Of a stretch of 50,934 nt of DNA, positions 41,253 through 49,567 are shown in pieces. Both the position numbers and the translations under genes were made by a program. The notes beneath the pieces are model-generated. The model did no database searches. It worked only from the letters and a program-made list of their open reading frames with translations, and was not told the DNA's origin. This stretch comes from CAISIP01 sp043759735 (lineage in GTDB: Bacteria; Pseudomonadota; Gammaproteobacteria; Burkholderiales; Burkholderiaceae_C). The DNA lies in NCBI GenBank assembly GCA_043759735.1, contig JAYUQC010000269.1:1-50934 (forward strand), read 5' to 3'. Position 1 is the first letter of the stretch; each line of letters begins with the position of its first letter.

Positions 41253-42701
41253 ATGACCGACAACACCCCTGCGCTTCTTGATGGCTTGCGCCGCATCGCC
41301 GGCGCGCAGCATGTATTGACCCACGAAGAACCCGGGGCCGACCTCGGCGCCTGGGAGCAGGATTGGCGCAAGCGCAGCCACGGACAGGCACTGGCGGTTG
41401 TGCGCCCTGCCAGCACCGGCGAAGTAGCGGCAATCGTCAGACTGTGCTTCGAGATGCAAGGTTCCACCGGTGTCAGCATCGTGCCGCAGGGAGGCAACAC
41501 CAGCATGGTGGTGGGTGCCGTGCCCGATGCGTCCGGGCGCCAGATCGTGCTCAGCCTGCAGCGCATGAATCAGGTGCTGGCGCTCGATGCCGGAAACCTG
41601 ACGCTGACGGCCCAAGCCGGCTGCGTGCTGCAAAACCTGCAGGATGCCGCACACAAGGCCGGGTTCCTGTTCCCGCTCAGCCTTGCCGCCGAGGGCAGTT
41701 GCACGATCGGCGGCAACCTGGGCACCAACGCCGGCGGCACCCAGGTCGTGCGTTATGGCAATACGCGCGACCTGTGCCTGGGGCTGGAGGTCGTCACCGC
41801 GCAAGGCGCGGTCTGGACCGGCCTTACCGGGCTGCGCAAGGACAACACCGGTTACGACCTGCGCCACCTGTTCATCGGCTCGGAAGGTACGCTGGGCGTG
41901 ATCACCGCGGCGACGATGAAACTCGCTCCGCTGCCGGCGGCGCAGCTAACCGCCTGGGCGGCTGTGCCGTCGATGGAGCATGCGGTGGCGCTGCTCGGGC
42001 TGGCCCACAGGCTATTGGGCGCGGGCCTGACCGGCTTTGAGGTCATGGGGCAGTTCGCGCTGTCGCTGGTCGCGCGGCACATGCCCGGCGCCAAGGTTCC
42101 ATTGTTCGAATCCAGTCCCTGGTGTGTGCTGCTCGAAGTGTCGGACCATGAGTCCGAGCAGCATGCCCGCGCGCAGTTCGAACGCCTGCTGGAAACCGGC
42201 ATGGAGCAGGGCTGCATCACCGACGGCGTGGTTGCTGAAAGCCTGGCACAGGCCAAGGCGCTGTGGCAGATTCGCGAGAACCTGCCCATGGCGCAGGCGA
42301 TGGAGGGCCTGAATATCAAGCATGACATCTCGATACCGATATCGCGTATCCCCGAGTTCGTTCGCTTGACCGACGCCGCATTGGCCAAGACCTTGCCCGG
42401 CATCCGCATGGTCGACTTCGGTCACCTGGGCGATGGCAACCTGCACTACAACGTGCAGGCACCCGAAGGCGTCGATGCCGCGGCTTTCCTGCGCGACAAC
42501 GAGATCACCGTCAACACGCTGGTTTTCGAATCGGTGGCAAAGTTCGGCGGCTCGATCTCGGCCGAGCATGGCATCGGCAGTTTGAAGGTCGACAAGCTCG
42601 GAGATTACAAGTCGCCAGTGGCGCTGGAGATGATGCGCGCGATCAAGCGCGCGCTGGACCCGGCCAATCTGATGAACCCGGGGCGGGTGGTGCGACTCTG
42701 A
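41253..42701 (+). CDS. FAD-binding D-2-hydroxyacid dehydrogenase (D2HGDH/GlcD type)
   Basis: A 482-aa VAO-type flavoprotein. The FAD domain contains VPQGGNTSMV (78-87), AEGSCTIGGNLGTNAGGTQV and NTGYDLRHLFIGSEGTLGVI. The C-terminal domain has VDFGHLGDGNLHYNV, whose histidines are metal and substrate ligands, and the EHGIGSLKVDKLG ending. It oxidises D-2-hydroxyglutarate, D-lactate or a similar acid, passing electrons to ETF or quinone. The ETF-QO gene at 4607 could accept these electrons. It may be separate from the ABC operon that begins 241 bp downstream. Confidence 0.92.
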   Translation: MTDNTPALLDGLRRIAGAQHVLTHEEPGADLGAWEQDWRKRSHGQALAVVRPASTGEVAAIVRLCFEMQGSTGVSIVPQGGNTSMVVGAVPDASGRQIVLSLQRMNQVLALDAGNLTLTAQAGCVLQNLQDAAHKAGFLFPLSLAAEGSCTIGGNLGTNAGGTQVVRYGNTRDLCLGLEVVTAQGAVWTGLTGLRKDNTGYDLRHLFIGSEGTLGVITAATMKLAPLPAAQLTAWAAVPSMEHAVALLGLAHRLLGAGLTGFEVMGQFALSLVARHMPGAKVPLFESSPWCVLLEVSDHESEQHARAQFERLLETGMEQGCITDGVVAESLAQAKALWQIRENLPMAQAMEGLNIKHDISIPISRIPEFVRLTDAALAKTLPGIRMVDFGHLGDGNLHYNVQAPEGVDAAAFLRDNEITVNTLVFESVAKFGGSISAEHGIGSLKVDKLGDYKSPVALEMMRAIKRALDPANLMNPGRVVRL

Positions 42702-42823
42702 CTCGCCCCCTGACAGCCTGACAGCGCCGGCGCACCAGCCGCAAGCTGCGCGCGATCAAACCAAAGACCAGCGGCAGGTTGATCGGTTCGACCATTCCAT
42801 GTGCTGGACAGCAGATCGCCTCT

Positions 42824-42862
42824 GCCGATCTAATTTTGGCATCGCATATGCAGAAAATCGGC
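42824..42862. other. Stem-loop in the leader region of the NitT/TauT-type operon
   Basis: GCCGAT (42824-42829) and ATCGGC (42857-42862) form a perfect outer stem that can extend with TTT/AAA after a 5-nt bulge; the loop holds the palindrome GCATATGC. It lies about 80 bp before the binding-protein ATG and could be a terminator of the upstream gene, an operator, or part of the mRNA leader. Confidence 0.35.
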
Positions 42863-42942
42863 TCTTGCGCGCTCAGGTGCTTGTCTCCAGAATGGACTTG
42901 CCCGCCTGTTTCGGGCCCCATAACCACAGTAGGAGATTCCAG

Positions 42943-43965
42943 ATGAACCCGAACCCCTCTCTGACGCGCCGCAGGTTGATTGGCGCAGGTGCCGCTGCAG
43001 GTGCCGGCGTGTTCCTGTCGATGCAGTCACGGGCGCAGAACAAGGTCAAGATGAATATGCAGCTGGGCTGGATCGCCGGCGGCAACCAGATCGGCGAGAT
43101 TGCGGCCAAACGCATGGGGTATTACGAAACCGAAGGCATCGAATTCGCGATCCAACCGGGCGGTCCAAGCATTGACGGCGTGGCCATCATCGCATCCGGG
43201 CGTTACGAGGTCGGACAGGTCTCGTCCAGCCCGTCCAACATGCTGGCGGTATCGCAGGACCTCCCGATCCAGGTCTTCGCGACCGGCTTGCAGCAACACC
43301 CGTACACCTTCTTCTCGCTGAAGAAGAACCCGATCCGCACGCCGCAAGACATGGTGGGCAAGAAGATCGGCATCCAGTCCACCGGCATGGTGCTGCTGCG
43401 CGCGCTACTGGCCAAGAACAAGATCGACGAAAAGTCGATGACCATCATCCCGATCGGCAGTGACATGACGCCGCTGTTGACCGGCCAGGTCGACACCGTC
43501 ACCGGCTGGCAGACCAACACCACGGCGCTCAAGCCATTGGGTGCGGACCGGGTCGACCTCAAGCTGTGGGACTCCGGCGTCAAGTTGTACGCGCTGCCGT
43601 ATTACGCGACCACCGACATCATCAAAAACCGGCCCGAGGCGCTGCAGCGCTTTCTGCGCGCCACCGCGCGCGGCTGGGCCTATGCCAACAAGAACCGCGA
43701 CGCCGCCGTGGAACTGCTGATCAAGGAATACCCCAACCTGAACGGCCCCGACGAGCGACTGGCGGTGGATTCGTTGATGTCCTTTGCCTACAACGACCTG
43801 ACCAGCAAGAACGGCTGGGGCACGATGGACAAGGGTGTCTGGCAGGAGCAGATCAAGCAGTATGCCGACCTGGGCCAGTTCACCAAGCGCGTGCCCAAGG
43901 TGGAAGAAGTGATGACCATGGACATCCTGAACGCCACCCGCGAATACCGCCTGCGCAACTCGTAG
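42943..43965 (+). CDS. ABC substrate-binding protein (NitT/TauT, NMT1/THI5-like)
   Basis: A 340-aa periplasmic binding protein. The signal peptide LTRRRLIGAGAAAGAGVFLS has three arginines, so Tat export is likely, with cleavage near SRAQ. MQLGWIAGGNQIGEIAAKRM and GYYETEGIEFAIQPGGPSID are classic NMT1/SsuA-like motifs seen in pyrimidine-, sulfonate- and nitrate-type binding proteins. ATG at 42943 with AGGAGAT upstream. First gene of the 42943-49500 cluster. The ligand is not identifiable. Confidence 0.93.
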   Translation: MNPNPSLTRRRLIGAGAAAGAGVFLSMQSRAQNKVKMNMQLGWIAGGNQIGEIAAKRMGYYETEGIEFAIQPGGPSIDGVAIIASGRYEVGQVSSSPSNMLAVSQDLPIQVFATGLQQHPYTFFSLKKNPIRTPQDMVGKKIGIQSTGMVLLRALLAKNKIDEKSMTIIPIGSDMTPLLTGQVDTVTGWQTNTTALKPLGADRVDLKLWDSGVKLYALPYYATTDIIKNRPEALQRFLRATARGWAYANKNRDAAVELLIKEYPNLNGPDERLAVDSLMSFAYNDLTSKNGWGTMDKGVWQEQIKQYADLGQFTKRVPKVEEVMTMDILNATREYRLRNS

Positions 43966-43987
43966 TCCGCCCGGCTACTGTCCCACC

Positions 43988-44839
43988 ATGACGATTTCCA
44001 CTACGGTTGCGCCGCGGGCGCACGGGCTGGGTGTTGCCCGTTCCCAGGCCGCCAACCCGGCTGCGGCGGGCTTTTCAGTCAGCTGCCGCGACGTGTCGGT
44101 GCGCTTCTTCACCGACCGGCGCAGCGTGACGGCGCTGCAAAGTATCAGTCTGGACATCCACGAGGGCGAGTTCCTGACGCTGCTCGGTCCATCGGGTTGC
44201 GGCAAGTCCACCTTCCTGCGGGTGGTCGCCGACCTGATCGCGCCCACCGGCGGCAGCCTGCAGGTGCTTGGCGTCACGCCCGGGGCGGCGCGGATCCGGC
44301 GCGATATCGGCTTCGTGTTCCAGGATGCGGCGCTGCTGCCCTGGCGCACCGCGCTGCAGAACGTGGAGTTGCCGCTCGAGGTGGCCAGGGGCCGGGCCAA
44401 ATCGGACCGTGCCGCGCGTGCCACGCCACGTGAATTGCTCGAGCTGGTCGGGCTCAAGGGCAGCGAGAACGCCTATCCGCACGAGCTCTCCGGAGGAATG
44501 CGCCAGCGGGTGGCCATCGCGCGAGCGCTGGTCAGCGACCCGCGGGTGCTGCTGATGGATGAGCCGTTCGGCGCGCTCGACGAAATCACCCGCGATCGGC
44601 TCAACGAGGAGTTGCTGCGCCTCTGGCGCGAGCTGGGTATGACAGTGCTGTTCGTCACCCACAGCATCTACGAGGCCGCATTCCTCGGCCAGCGGGTGTT
44701 GATGCTGGCGGCCAATCCGGGACGGGTCAAGGAAATCGTACCGGTCGACCTGCCGGCCGACCGCACGCTCGATATCCGCGAGACACCGCGGTTCGTGCAG
44801 CTGGCCGCACATCTGCGCCAGGTGCTGGAAACCTGCTGA
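43988..44839 (+). CDS. ABC transporter ATP-binding protein (NitT/TauT type)
   Basis: A 283-aa ATPase. Walker A GPSGCGKST (67-75), Q-loop FVFQDAALLPWRTAL, signature LSGGMRQRVAIARAL, Walker B VLLMDEPFGALDE and the H-loop VTHSIYEAAFLG are all intact. An extra ~30-residue N-terminal stretch precedes the usual start of the family. It powers the importer with the permease that follows by 10 bp. The pattern is SsuB/TauB-like. Confidence 0.95.
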   Translation: MTISTTVAPRAHGLGVARSQAANPAAAGFSVSCRDVSVRFFTDRRSVTALQSISLDIHEGEFLTLLGPSGCGKSTFLRVVADLIAPTGGSLQVLGVTPGAARIRRDIGFVFQDAALLPWRTALQNVELPLEVARGRAKSDRAARATPRELLELVGLKGSENAYPHELSGGMRQRVAIARALVSDPRVLLMDEPFGALDEITRDRLNEELLRLWRELGMTVLFVTHSIYEAAFLGQRVLMLAANPGRVKEIVPVDLPADRTLDIRETPRFVQLAAHLRQVLETC

Positions 44840-44849
44840 AGGAAACGCC

Positions 44850-45692
44850 ATGTCAACCACAACCCTGCAGGCCCCGATGGCATCAGCGCAAGACGACCAG
44901 GAACTGCTGGAGCACCAGGCACTGCGACAACGCCAGGTATGGCGCCGGCGTGTGATGCCGGCGATCGGCGTGTTCGTGCTGCTGTTCGGCTGGTGGGCGC
45001 TGGTCGTCGGCCTGGACGTGAAACCCTTCATCGCGCCCTCACCTTTTCTGGTGCTGGAAACGCTGGTTGCCAAGCGCGCCGTGCTGCTCGACAACATCCT
45101 GCCCACGGCAATGGAGGCTGCCGGCGGCTTCCTGATCGGCAACCTGGTGGCGATCATCATCGCCACCGTCTTCGTGCACAACAAGACGCTGTACGAGATC
45201 TTCTTTCCGGTGGCGCTGATGCTCAACGCGATCCCGATTGTCGCCAAGGCGCCGGTGCTGGTGCTGCTGATGGGCAATGGCGTCGAGCCCAAGATCGCGA
45301 TTGCGGCGTTGGTGTGCTTCTTTCCCTCACTGGTCAACATGGTGCGCGGGCTGGACGCCGCCAATCCGCAGGCGATGGAGCTGATGCGCGTGCTCTCGGC
45401 CAGCAAGACCGAGGTGTTCTTCAAGCTACGCCTGTTCAGCTCCCTGCCCTACCTGTTCTCGGCGCTACGCATCTCGGCCTCGCTGGCGGTGATCGGCGCG
45501 GTGGTGGGTGAGTGGATCGGCGCCACGCAGGGCATTGGCGCACTGATCATCCAGGCCACCTACAACTTCGACTCGGCACTGCTGTACTCGGCCATCGTCA
45601 TGAGCGCACTGCTGACCGGCACGTTCTACCTGGTGGTCGCGCTGGCCGAGCGTGCGGTCGTACGCTGGCACCCCGAACAAACATCCAATTAG
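44850..45692 (+). CDS. ABC transporter permease (NitT/TauT type)
   Basis: A 280-aa membrane permease with about six helices. After a charged N-terminal ~30 residues comes VMPAIGVFVLLFGWWALVVG. The EAA-type coupling loop is at AMELMRVLSASKTEVFFKLR, followed by LRISASLAVIGAVVGEWIGA, both typical of SsuC/TauC. Completes a three-gene importer with the two preceding genes. Confidence 0.94.
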   Translation: MSTTTLQAPMASAQDDQELLEHQALRQRQVWRRRVMPAIGVFVLLFGWWALVVGLDVKPFIAPSPFLVLETLVAKRAVLLDNILPTAMEAAGGFLIGNLVAIIIATVFVHNKTLYEIFFPVALMLNAIPIVAKAPVLVLLMGNGVEPKIAIAALVCFFPSLVNMVRGLDAANPQAMELMRVLSASKTEVFFKLRLFSSLPYLFSALRISASLAVIGAVVGEWIGATQGIGALIIQATYNFDSALLYSAIVMSALLTGTFYLVVALAERAVVRWHPEQTSN

Positions 45693-45730
45693 GCTGCATG
45701 CGCAGCGCAATCCGAACCGAAAGGCAAGCG

Positions 45731-47128
45731 ATGAACAAGTCCACCGACACCATCCGGCAACAACCGCGCGACGTCAAAGTCGCATCCAGGGCCGACGTTG
45801 TCGTCGTCGGCGGCGGCCCGGCCGGCGTGTCTGCCGCGCTGGCTGCCGCGCGCAATGGTGCCAGTGTCGCGCTGCTCGAGCGCTACAACCACCTCGGCGG
45901 CCTGGCCTCGGGCGGCATGGTGCTGGTGCTCGACGACATGTGGGACAACCACCTGAATGAAATATCGGTGCGCGGCAGCTGCATGGCAATGATCGAACGC
46001 CTGGCCGCGCGCAAGCATGCGTTCTATCCGCGCGAGAACGAATGGGGTTACGACCCGGCCGCCTATCGCCGCTGGGGACGCTGGGGCGCGTTCGACTTCC
46101 ATACCCATGAGAAGCCGCATCCGGTCTGCTTTGCCGCGGCGTTCGACCCCGATGGCTGGAAACGCCTGTCACTGGAGATGGTGGTCGAGGCCGGCATCGA
46201 GCTGCGCCTGCATTCCTGGTTCTCGCACACCCTGGTCGAAGGTGGTGTGGCCAAGGGCGTGGTGTGCGAAAGCAAGGCCGGCCCGCAGGCGATCCTGGGA
46301 CAGGTCGTGATCGATACCACCGGCGACCTGGATGTGGCCGCCAGCGCTGGCGCGCCGCACACCGGCGGCAACTACATCATGACCACGGTGTTCCGCCTGG
46401 GCGGCGTGGACACCGAAGAGGCCGAGCGTTTCGAACGCGAGGAACCCGAGACGTTTTCCGCGCTCGACCGGCAGATCAAGAAGATCCTGGGCGGCTCCTG
46501 GGGCTACTGGTGGCTCAAGACGCCACTGCCCGGCATCGTCTGGTGCAATTGCCCGCACATGGCCGGGCTGGATGGGCAAAAGGTCGAGGACCTGACCAGC
46601 GCCGAGGTGCGGGGCCGCGGCCACCTGCATGCACTGGTCGATTTCGTGCGTGGCAGGCTGCCGGGCTTCCAGAACTGCTTCGTCGTCGACGTCGCGCCGC
46701 AAACCGGTGTGCGCCAGACGCGCTTGCTGGAGGGCGAATACATCATGACCAAGGAAGACCTGCAACAACGCACCCGGTTCGACGACAGCATTGCGCGCGG
46801 TCGCGACTACTACATGCCCTACCGCGTACTGCTGCCGCAAAAGATCGATAACCTGCTGGTCGCCGGACGCCACTATTCGGTCACCTCGCAGGCGCAGAAG
46901 ATTTCACGCGAGATTCCACCGTGCATGGCAATGGGCGAAGCAGCCGGTGTCGCCGCGGCGCTGGCCGTCCAAGCCAATGTCATGGTGCGCAACGTCGACG
47001 TTGCAACGGTGCAGAAAACCTTGCGCGCCCAGGGCTGCGACCCGGGCGACCAGACCGGTCGCAATGCAGACGTTCCCGAACTCGCGCGTGCGCTGGCCAC
47101 CAGCGACGCCGTGCTGGAGACCGTATGA
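45731..47128 (+). CDS. FAD-dependent oxidoreductase (FAD_oxidored family)
   Basis: A 465-aa flavoprotein. Rossmann motif DVVVVGGGPAGVSAALAAAR near residues 22-41, then the RYNHLGGLASGGMVLVLDD segment and a C-terminal FAD site NLLVAGRHYS with AMGEAAGVAAALAV. This family (PF12831-like) oxidises or reduces varied small molecules. Position directly after an importer and before CoA-transferase, hydratase and ferredoxin genes suggests it handles the imported substrate, perhaps with the ferredoxin as redox partner. Its stop overlaps the CoA-transferase ATG (ATGA). Confidence 0.9.
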   Translation: MNKSTDTIRQQPRDVKVASRADVVVVGGGPAGVSAALAAARNGASVALLERYNHLGGLASGGMVLVLDDMWDNHLNEISVRGSCMAMIERLAARKHAFYPRENEWGYDPAAYRRWGRWGAFDFHTHEKPHPVCFAAAFDPDGWKRLSLEMVVEAGIELRLHSWFSHTLVEGGVAKGVVCESKAGPQAILGQVVIDTTGDLDVAASAGAPHTGGNYIMTTVFRLGGVDTEEAERFEREEPETFSALDRQIKKILGGSWGYWWLKTPLPGIVWCNCPHMAGLDGQKVEDLTSAEVRGRGHLHALVDFVRGRLPGFQNCFVVDVAPQTGVRQTRLLEGEYIMTKEDLQQRTRFDDSIARGRDYYMPYRVLLPQKIDNLLVAGRHYSVTSQAQKISREIPPCMAMGEAAGVAAALAVQANVMVRNVDVATVQKTLRAQGCDPGDQTGRNADVPELARALATSDAVLETV

Positions 47129-48297
47129 CGAGCGCAACAGCAGCATCGTCCGCCGAACTGCCGCTGGCGGGCATCCGCGTGGTCGACTTCACCCAGGTCA
47201 TGATGGGTCCGGTCTGCACCCAGATGCTCGGCGACTACGGCGCCGACATCCTGAAAATCGAACGTAAGGGCACCGGTGACCTGAGCCGCTCGACTTTCGA
47301 GCCGGTGCATGGCGCCGACAACCCGATCTTCTGCAGCCTGAACCGCAACAAACGCAGCGCTGCGCTCGATCTGCGCGACCCGGCACATCTGGCGGCCGTC
47401 AAGGCCTTGATCGCCAACGCCGATGTGGTGGTGAATAATTTCCGCGCTGGCGTGATGGAGCGCATGGGGCTGGGTTATGAAGACTGCCAGGCCATCAACC
47501 CGCGCATCATCTACGCGGTGGGTACCGGCTATGGTGACAGCGGTCCGTATTCCCACAAGGGTGGCCAGGACGTGCTGGCCCAGGCCATGAGCGGCGTGAT
47601 GGCGCGGCGCGCCGACGACAACGCCCCGGTAAGTGTCTATCCCACCGCGCTGTGCGACTACACCGCCGGCATGCACATGGTGCAGGGCATCCTGCTTGCG
47701 CTGCTGCAACGCGGCAAGACCGGCGTCGGGCAAAAGGTGAGTGTGTCGTTGTACAACTCGATGCTGGCGATGCAGGTGCAGGAGGCGGCGATGATCATGA
47801 TGGCCGACTCCGAGGTCAACTGGGCCGCGATGCCGCTGTCGGGTGTGTTCGATGCGCAGGATGGCGCTCTGGTGCTGGTCGGTGCGTTCAAGGCCAACCC
47901 GCTGCAGGACATCTGCAAGGCGCTGGACCTGCCCGACCTGTCGCTGGACCCGAAGTTCTGCAACCTGAACCAGCAGTTCAAGCACAAACCCGAGTTGCAG
48001 GCGATGTTCCGCCAGCAGTTCGCCGGCAACACCCGCGAGCACTGGCTGGCCCGGCTGGAGGAACAGGATCTGCTGTGCGCGCCGGTGCGCGACCTGCGCG
48101 AGGCGCTGGTCGATCCGCAAACCCTGCACAACAAGATCCTGCTCGAAGGCCCCGGCGAAGGCCAGACCTGCAAGTTCATCGGCAGCCCGATCCAGATGTC
48201 GGGCGCGCAGGTCGCACTGCGCAGGGCGCCACCACGACTGGGGCAACATACCCAGGAAATCCTGCAGCTGGTGCAGCTCGAGGCGCAGGCATCGTGA
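47125..48297 (+). CDS. CaiB/BaiF-type (family III) CoA-transferase
   Basis: A 390-aa CoA-transferase. The N-terminal LAGIRVVDFTQVMMGPVCTQ, LGDYGADILKIERKGTGDLS and FCSLNRNKRSAALDLRDP are standard. The catalytic aspartate is in TALCDYTAGMH. It activates a carboxylic acid by transferring CoA from an acyl-CoA donor. With the enoyl-CoA hydratase that follows, it implies that the imported compound is degraded as a CoA thioester. Confidence 0.94.
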   Translation: MTSATAASSAELPLAGIRVVDFTQVMMGPVCTQMLGDYGADILKIERKGTGDLSRSTFEPVHGADNPIFCSLNRNKRSAALDLRDPAHLAAVKALIANADVVVNNFRAGVMERMGLGYEDCQAINPRIIYAVGTGYGDSGPYSHKGGQDVLAQAMSGVMARRADDNAPVSVYPTALCDYTAGMHMVQGILLALLQRGKTGVGQKVSVSLYNSMLAMQVQEAAMIMMADSEVNWAAMPLSGVFDAQDGALVLVGAFKANPLQDICKALDLPDLSLDPKFCNLNQQFKHKPELQAMFRQQFAGNTREHWLARLEEQDLLCAPVRDLREALVDPQTLHNKILLEGPGEGQTCKFIGSPIQMSGAQVALRRAPPRLGQHTQEILQLVQLEAQAS

Positions 48298-48352
48298 TCC
48301 GGATGGCCGCACGCCAAGGCACGAATACGGCGGCAAACACCCAGCAATCGCT

Positions 48353-49126
48353 ATGGGTGTGACGCTGGTCATCAAGGGCCATGTCGCGACGGTCACGCTG
48401 GACCGGCCGCAAGCGATGAACGCCGTCGACCTGGCGACCGAAGCCGAACTGCAACGCATCTGGAGCGCGATCGAGGGCGACGCCGACGTGCGCGTGGTCG
48501 TATTGACCGGCGCCGGAGAGCGTGCGTTCTGCGTCGGCGCCGATCTGAAGAGCCCGTCGGTCACCGGCCTCGAATACTGGGCCGCGCCGCGCGTCGGCGG
48601 CTTCGGCGGCATTGCGCTGCGCGAGACCCTCAACGTACCGGTGATCGCCCGTGTCAACGGCTTCGCGCTTGGTGGCGGCCTGGAAATGGTGCTGGGTTGC
48701 GACATCGTGGTAGCCTGTGACGAAGCCAGTTTCGGCCTGCCCGAGGCGCTGGTCGGCCGTATGCCGCTGGACGGCGGCATGACGCTGCTGCAGCGCCAGG
48801 TGCCGTTTCGCAAGGCCATGGCGATGATGCTGACCGGCAAGCGCATCACGGCCGCACAGGCGCTGGACATGGGCCTGATCAATGAATCCGTGCCCCGCGC
48901 GGAGCTGGACGCCGCCGTGCGACGCTGGGTCAGCGACCTGCTCGCATGCGCACCGTTGTCGTTGCAGGCGATCAAACAGGCGGTGCGCCTGACCAGTACG
49001 ATGTCGCCGGCACAGGCGCAGGCGACGCGATTGCCGGCGGTGGTCGCCGCGCTGCAGTCGCAGGACGCCAACGAGGGCGTGCTGGCGTTCCAGCAAAAGC
49101 GCAAGCCGCAGTGGAGCGGTCGCTAG
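48353..49126 (+). CDS. Enoyl-CoA hydratase/isomerase family protein
   Basis: A 257-aa crotonase-fold protein. LDRPQAMNAVDLATEAELQR, the oxyanion-hole motif FCVGADLKSP (CoA-binding) and NGFALGGGLEMVLGCDIVVA are canonical, and Glu in FGLPEALVG matches one catalytic glutamate. The second glutamate region reads GRMPLDGGMT, so hydratase chemistry is likely but not certain. Probably adds water to, or isomerises, an enoyl-CoA made from the CoA-transferase product. ATG at 48353, 55 bp after the preceding stop. Confidence 0.92.
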   Translation: MGVTLVIKGHVATVTLDRPQAMNAVDLATEAELQRIWSAIEGDADVRVVVLTGAGERAFCVGADLKSPSVTGLEYWAAPRVGGFGGIALRETLNVPVIARVNGFALGGGLEMVLGCDIVVACDEASFGLPEALVGRMPLDGGMTLLQRQVPFRKAMAMMLTGKRITAAQALDMGLINESVPRAELDAAVRRWVSDLLACAPLSLQAIKQAVRLTSTMSPAQAQATRLPAVVAALQSQDANEGVLAFQQKRKPQWSGR

Positions 49127-49185
49127 GACCGTATTCGACGGCCAAGCGGATACCAACAACCTGCCCTGCCACCGTCGCAGCCGCC

Positions 49186-49500
49186 ATGGCCTACGTCATC
49201 ATCGATACCTGCATCGACTGCAAGGACGCCAGCTGCGTCAGCTGCTGCCCGGTCGACTGCATCTACGAAGGTCCGCGCACCTACTACATCCATCCGGACG
49301 AATGCATCAACTGCGGCATCTGCGTCTCGGTATGCCCGCCCGAGGCGATCTATGAAGACGCCGAGGTACCAGCGGCGCAAAAACATTTCATCGCGATCAA
49401 TCGGGAATTTTTTGAGCCCCAAGTGACCGGGCTGGGGAACCCGGGCGGGGCGAGCAGCGTAGGGACGGCGGCGTGCGACCATCCGTTGGTGGCCAGATGA
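49186..49500 (+). CDS. Ferredoxin, two-cluster (FdxA-like)
   Basis: A 104-aa low-potential electron carrier. Cysteine pattern: CIDCKDASCVSCCPVDC near the N-terminus and CINCGICVSVCPP after YIHPDE, i.e. two cluster-binding C-x-x-C...C-P motifs; the framework IYEGPRTYYIHPDEC matches FdxA-type 7Fe/8Fe ferredoxins. The tail after residue 70 (FIAINREFF) is also family-like, then a Gly-rich end. As the last intact gene of the uptake/catabolic cluster, it probably serves the FAD oxidoreductase. The stop overlaps the ATG of an interrupted ORF. Confidence 0.92.
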   Translation: MAYVIIDTCIDCKDASCVSCCPVDCIYEGPRTYYIHPDECINCGICVSVCPPEAIYEDAEVPAAQKHFIAINREFFEPQVTGLGNPGGASSVGTAACDHPLVAR

Positions 49501-49548
49501 CCCGGCACCACGCGCGGCATTTGCGCCTCAACCCTTACACGGTGGGCA

Positions 49549-49567
49549 CTAGTACATCAACACGTAA
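49549..49567 (+). repeat. Left terminal inverted repeat of IS630-type element
   Basis: CTAGTACATCAACACGTAA, matched exactly (as reverse complement) at 50563-50581; a further partial match (GAAACAT) follows inwards. The first bases include the TA target duplication (49550-49551). Confidence 0.85.

Noticed and set aside
44075..45424. 449-codon minus-strand frame opposite the ABC ATPase and permease
   Set aside because: Both plus-strand genes have intact motifs; the antisense frame is an artefact of codon bias.
46873..49104. 743-codon minus-strand frame opposite the CoA-transferase and hydratase genes
   Set aside because: The plus-strand frames have complete family motifs; the antisense frame is low-complexity Ser/Arg/Ala-rich and no family is seen.
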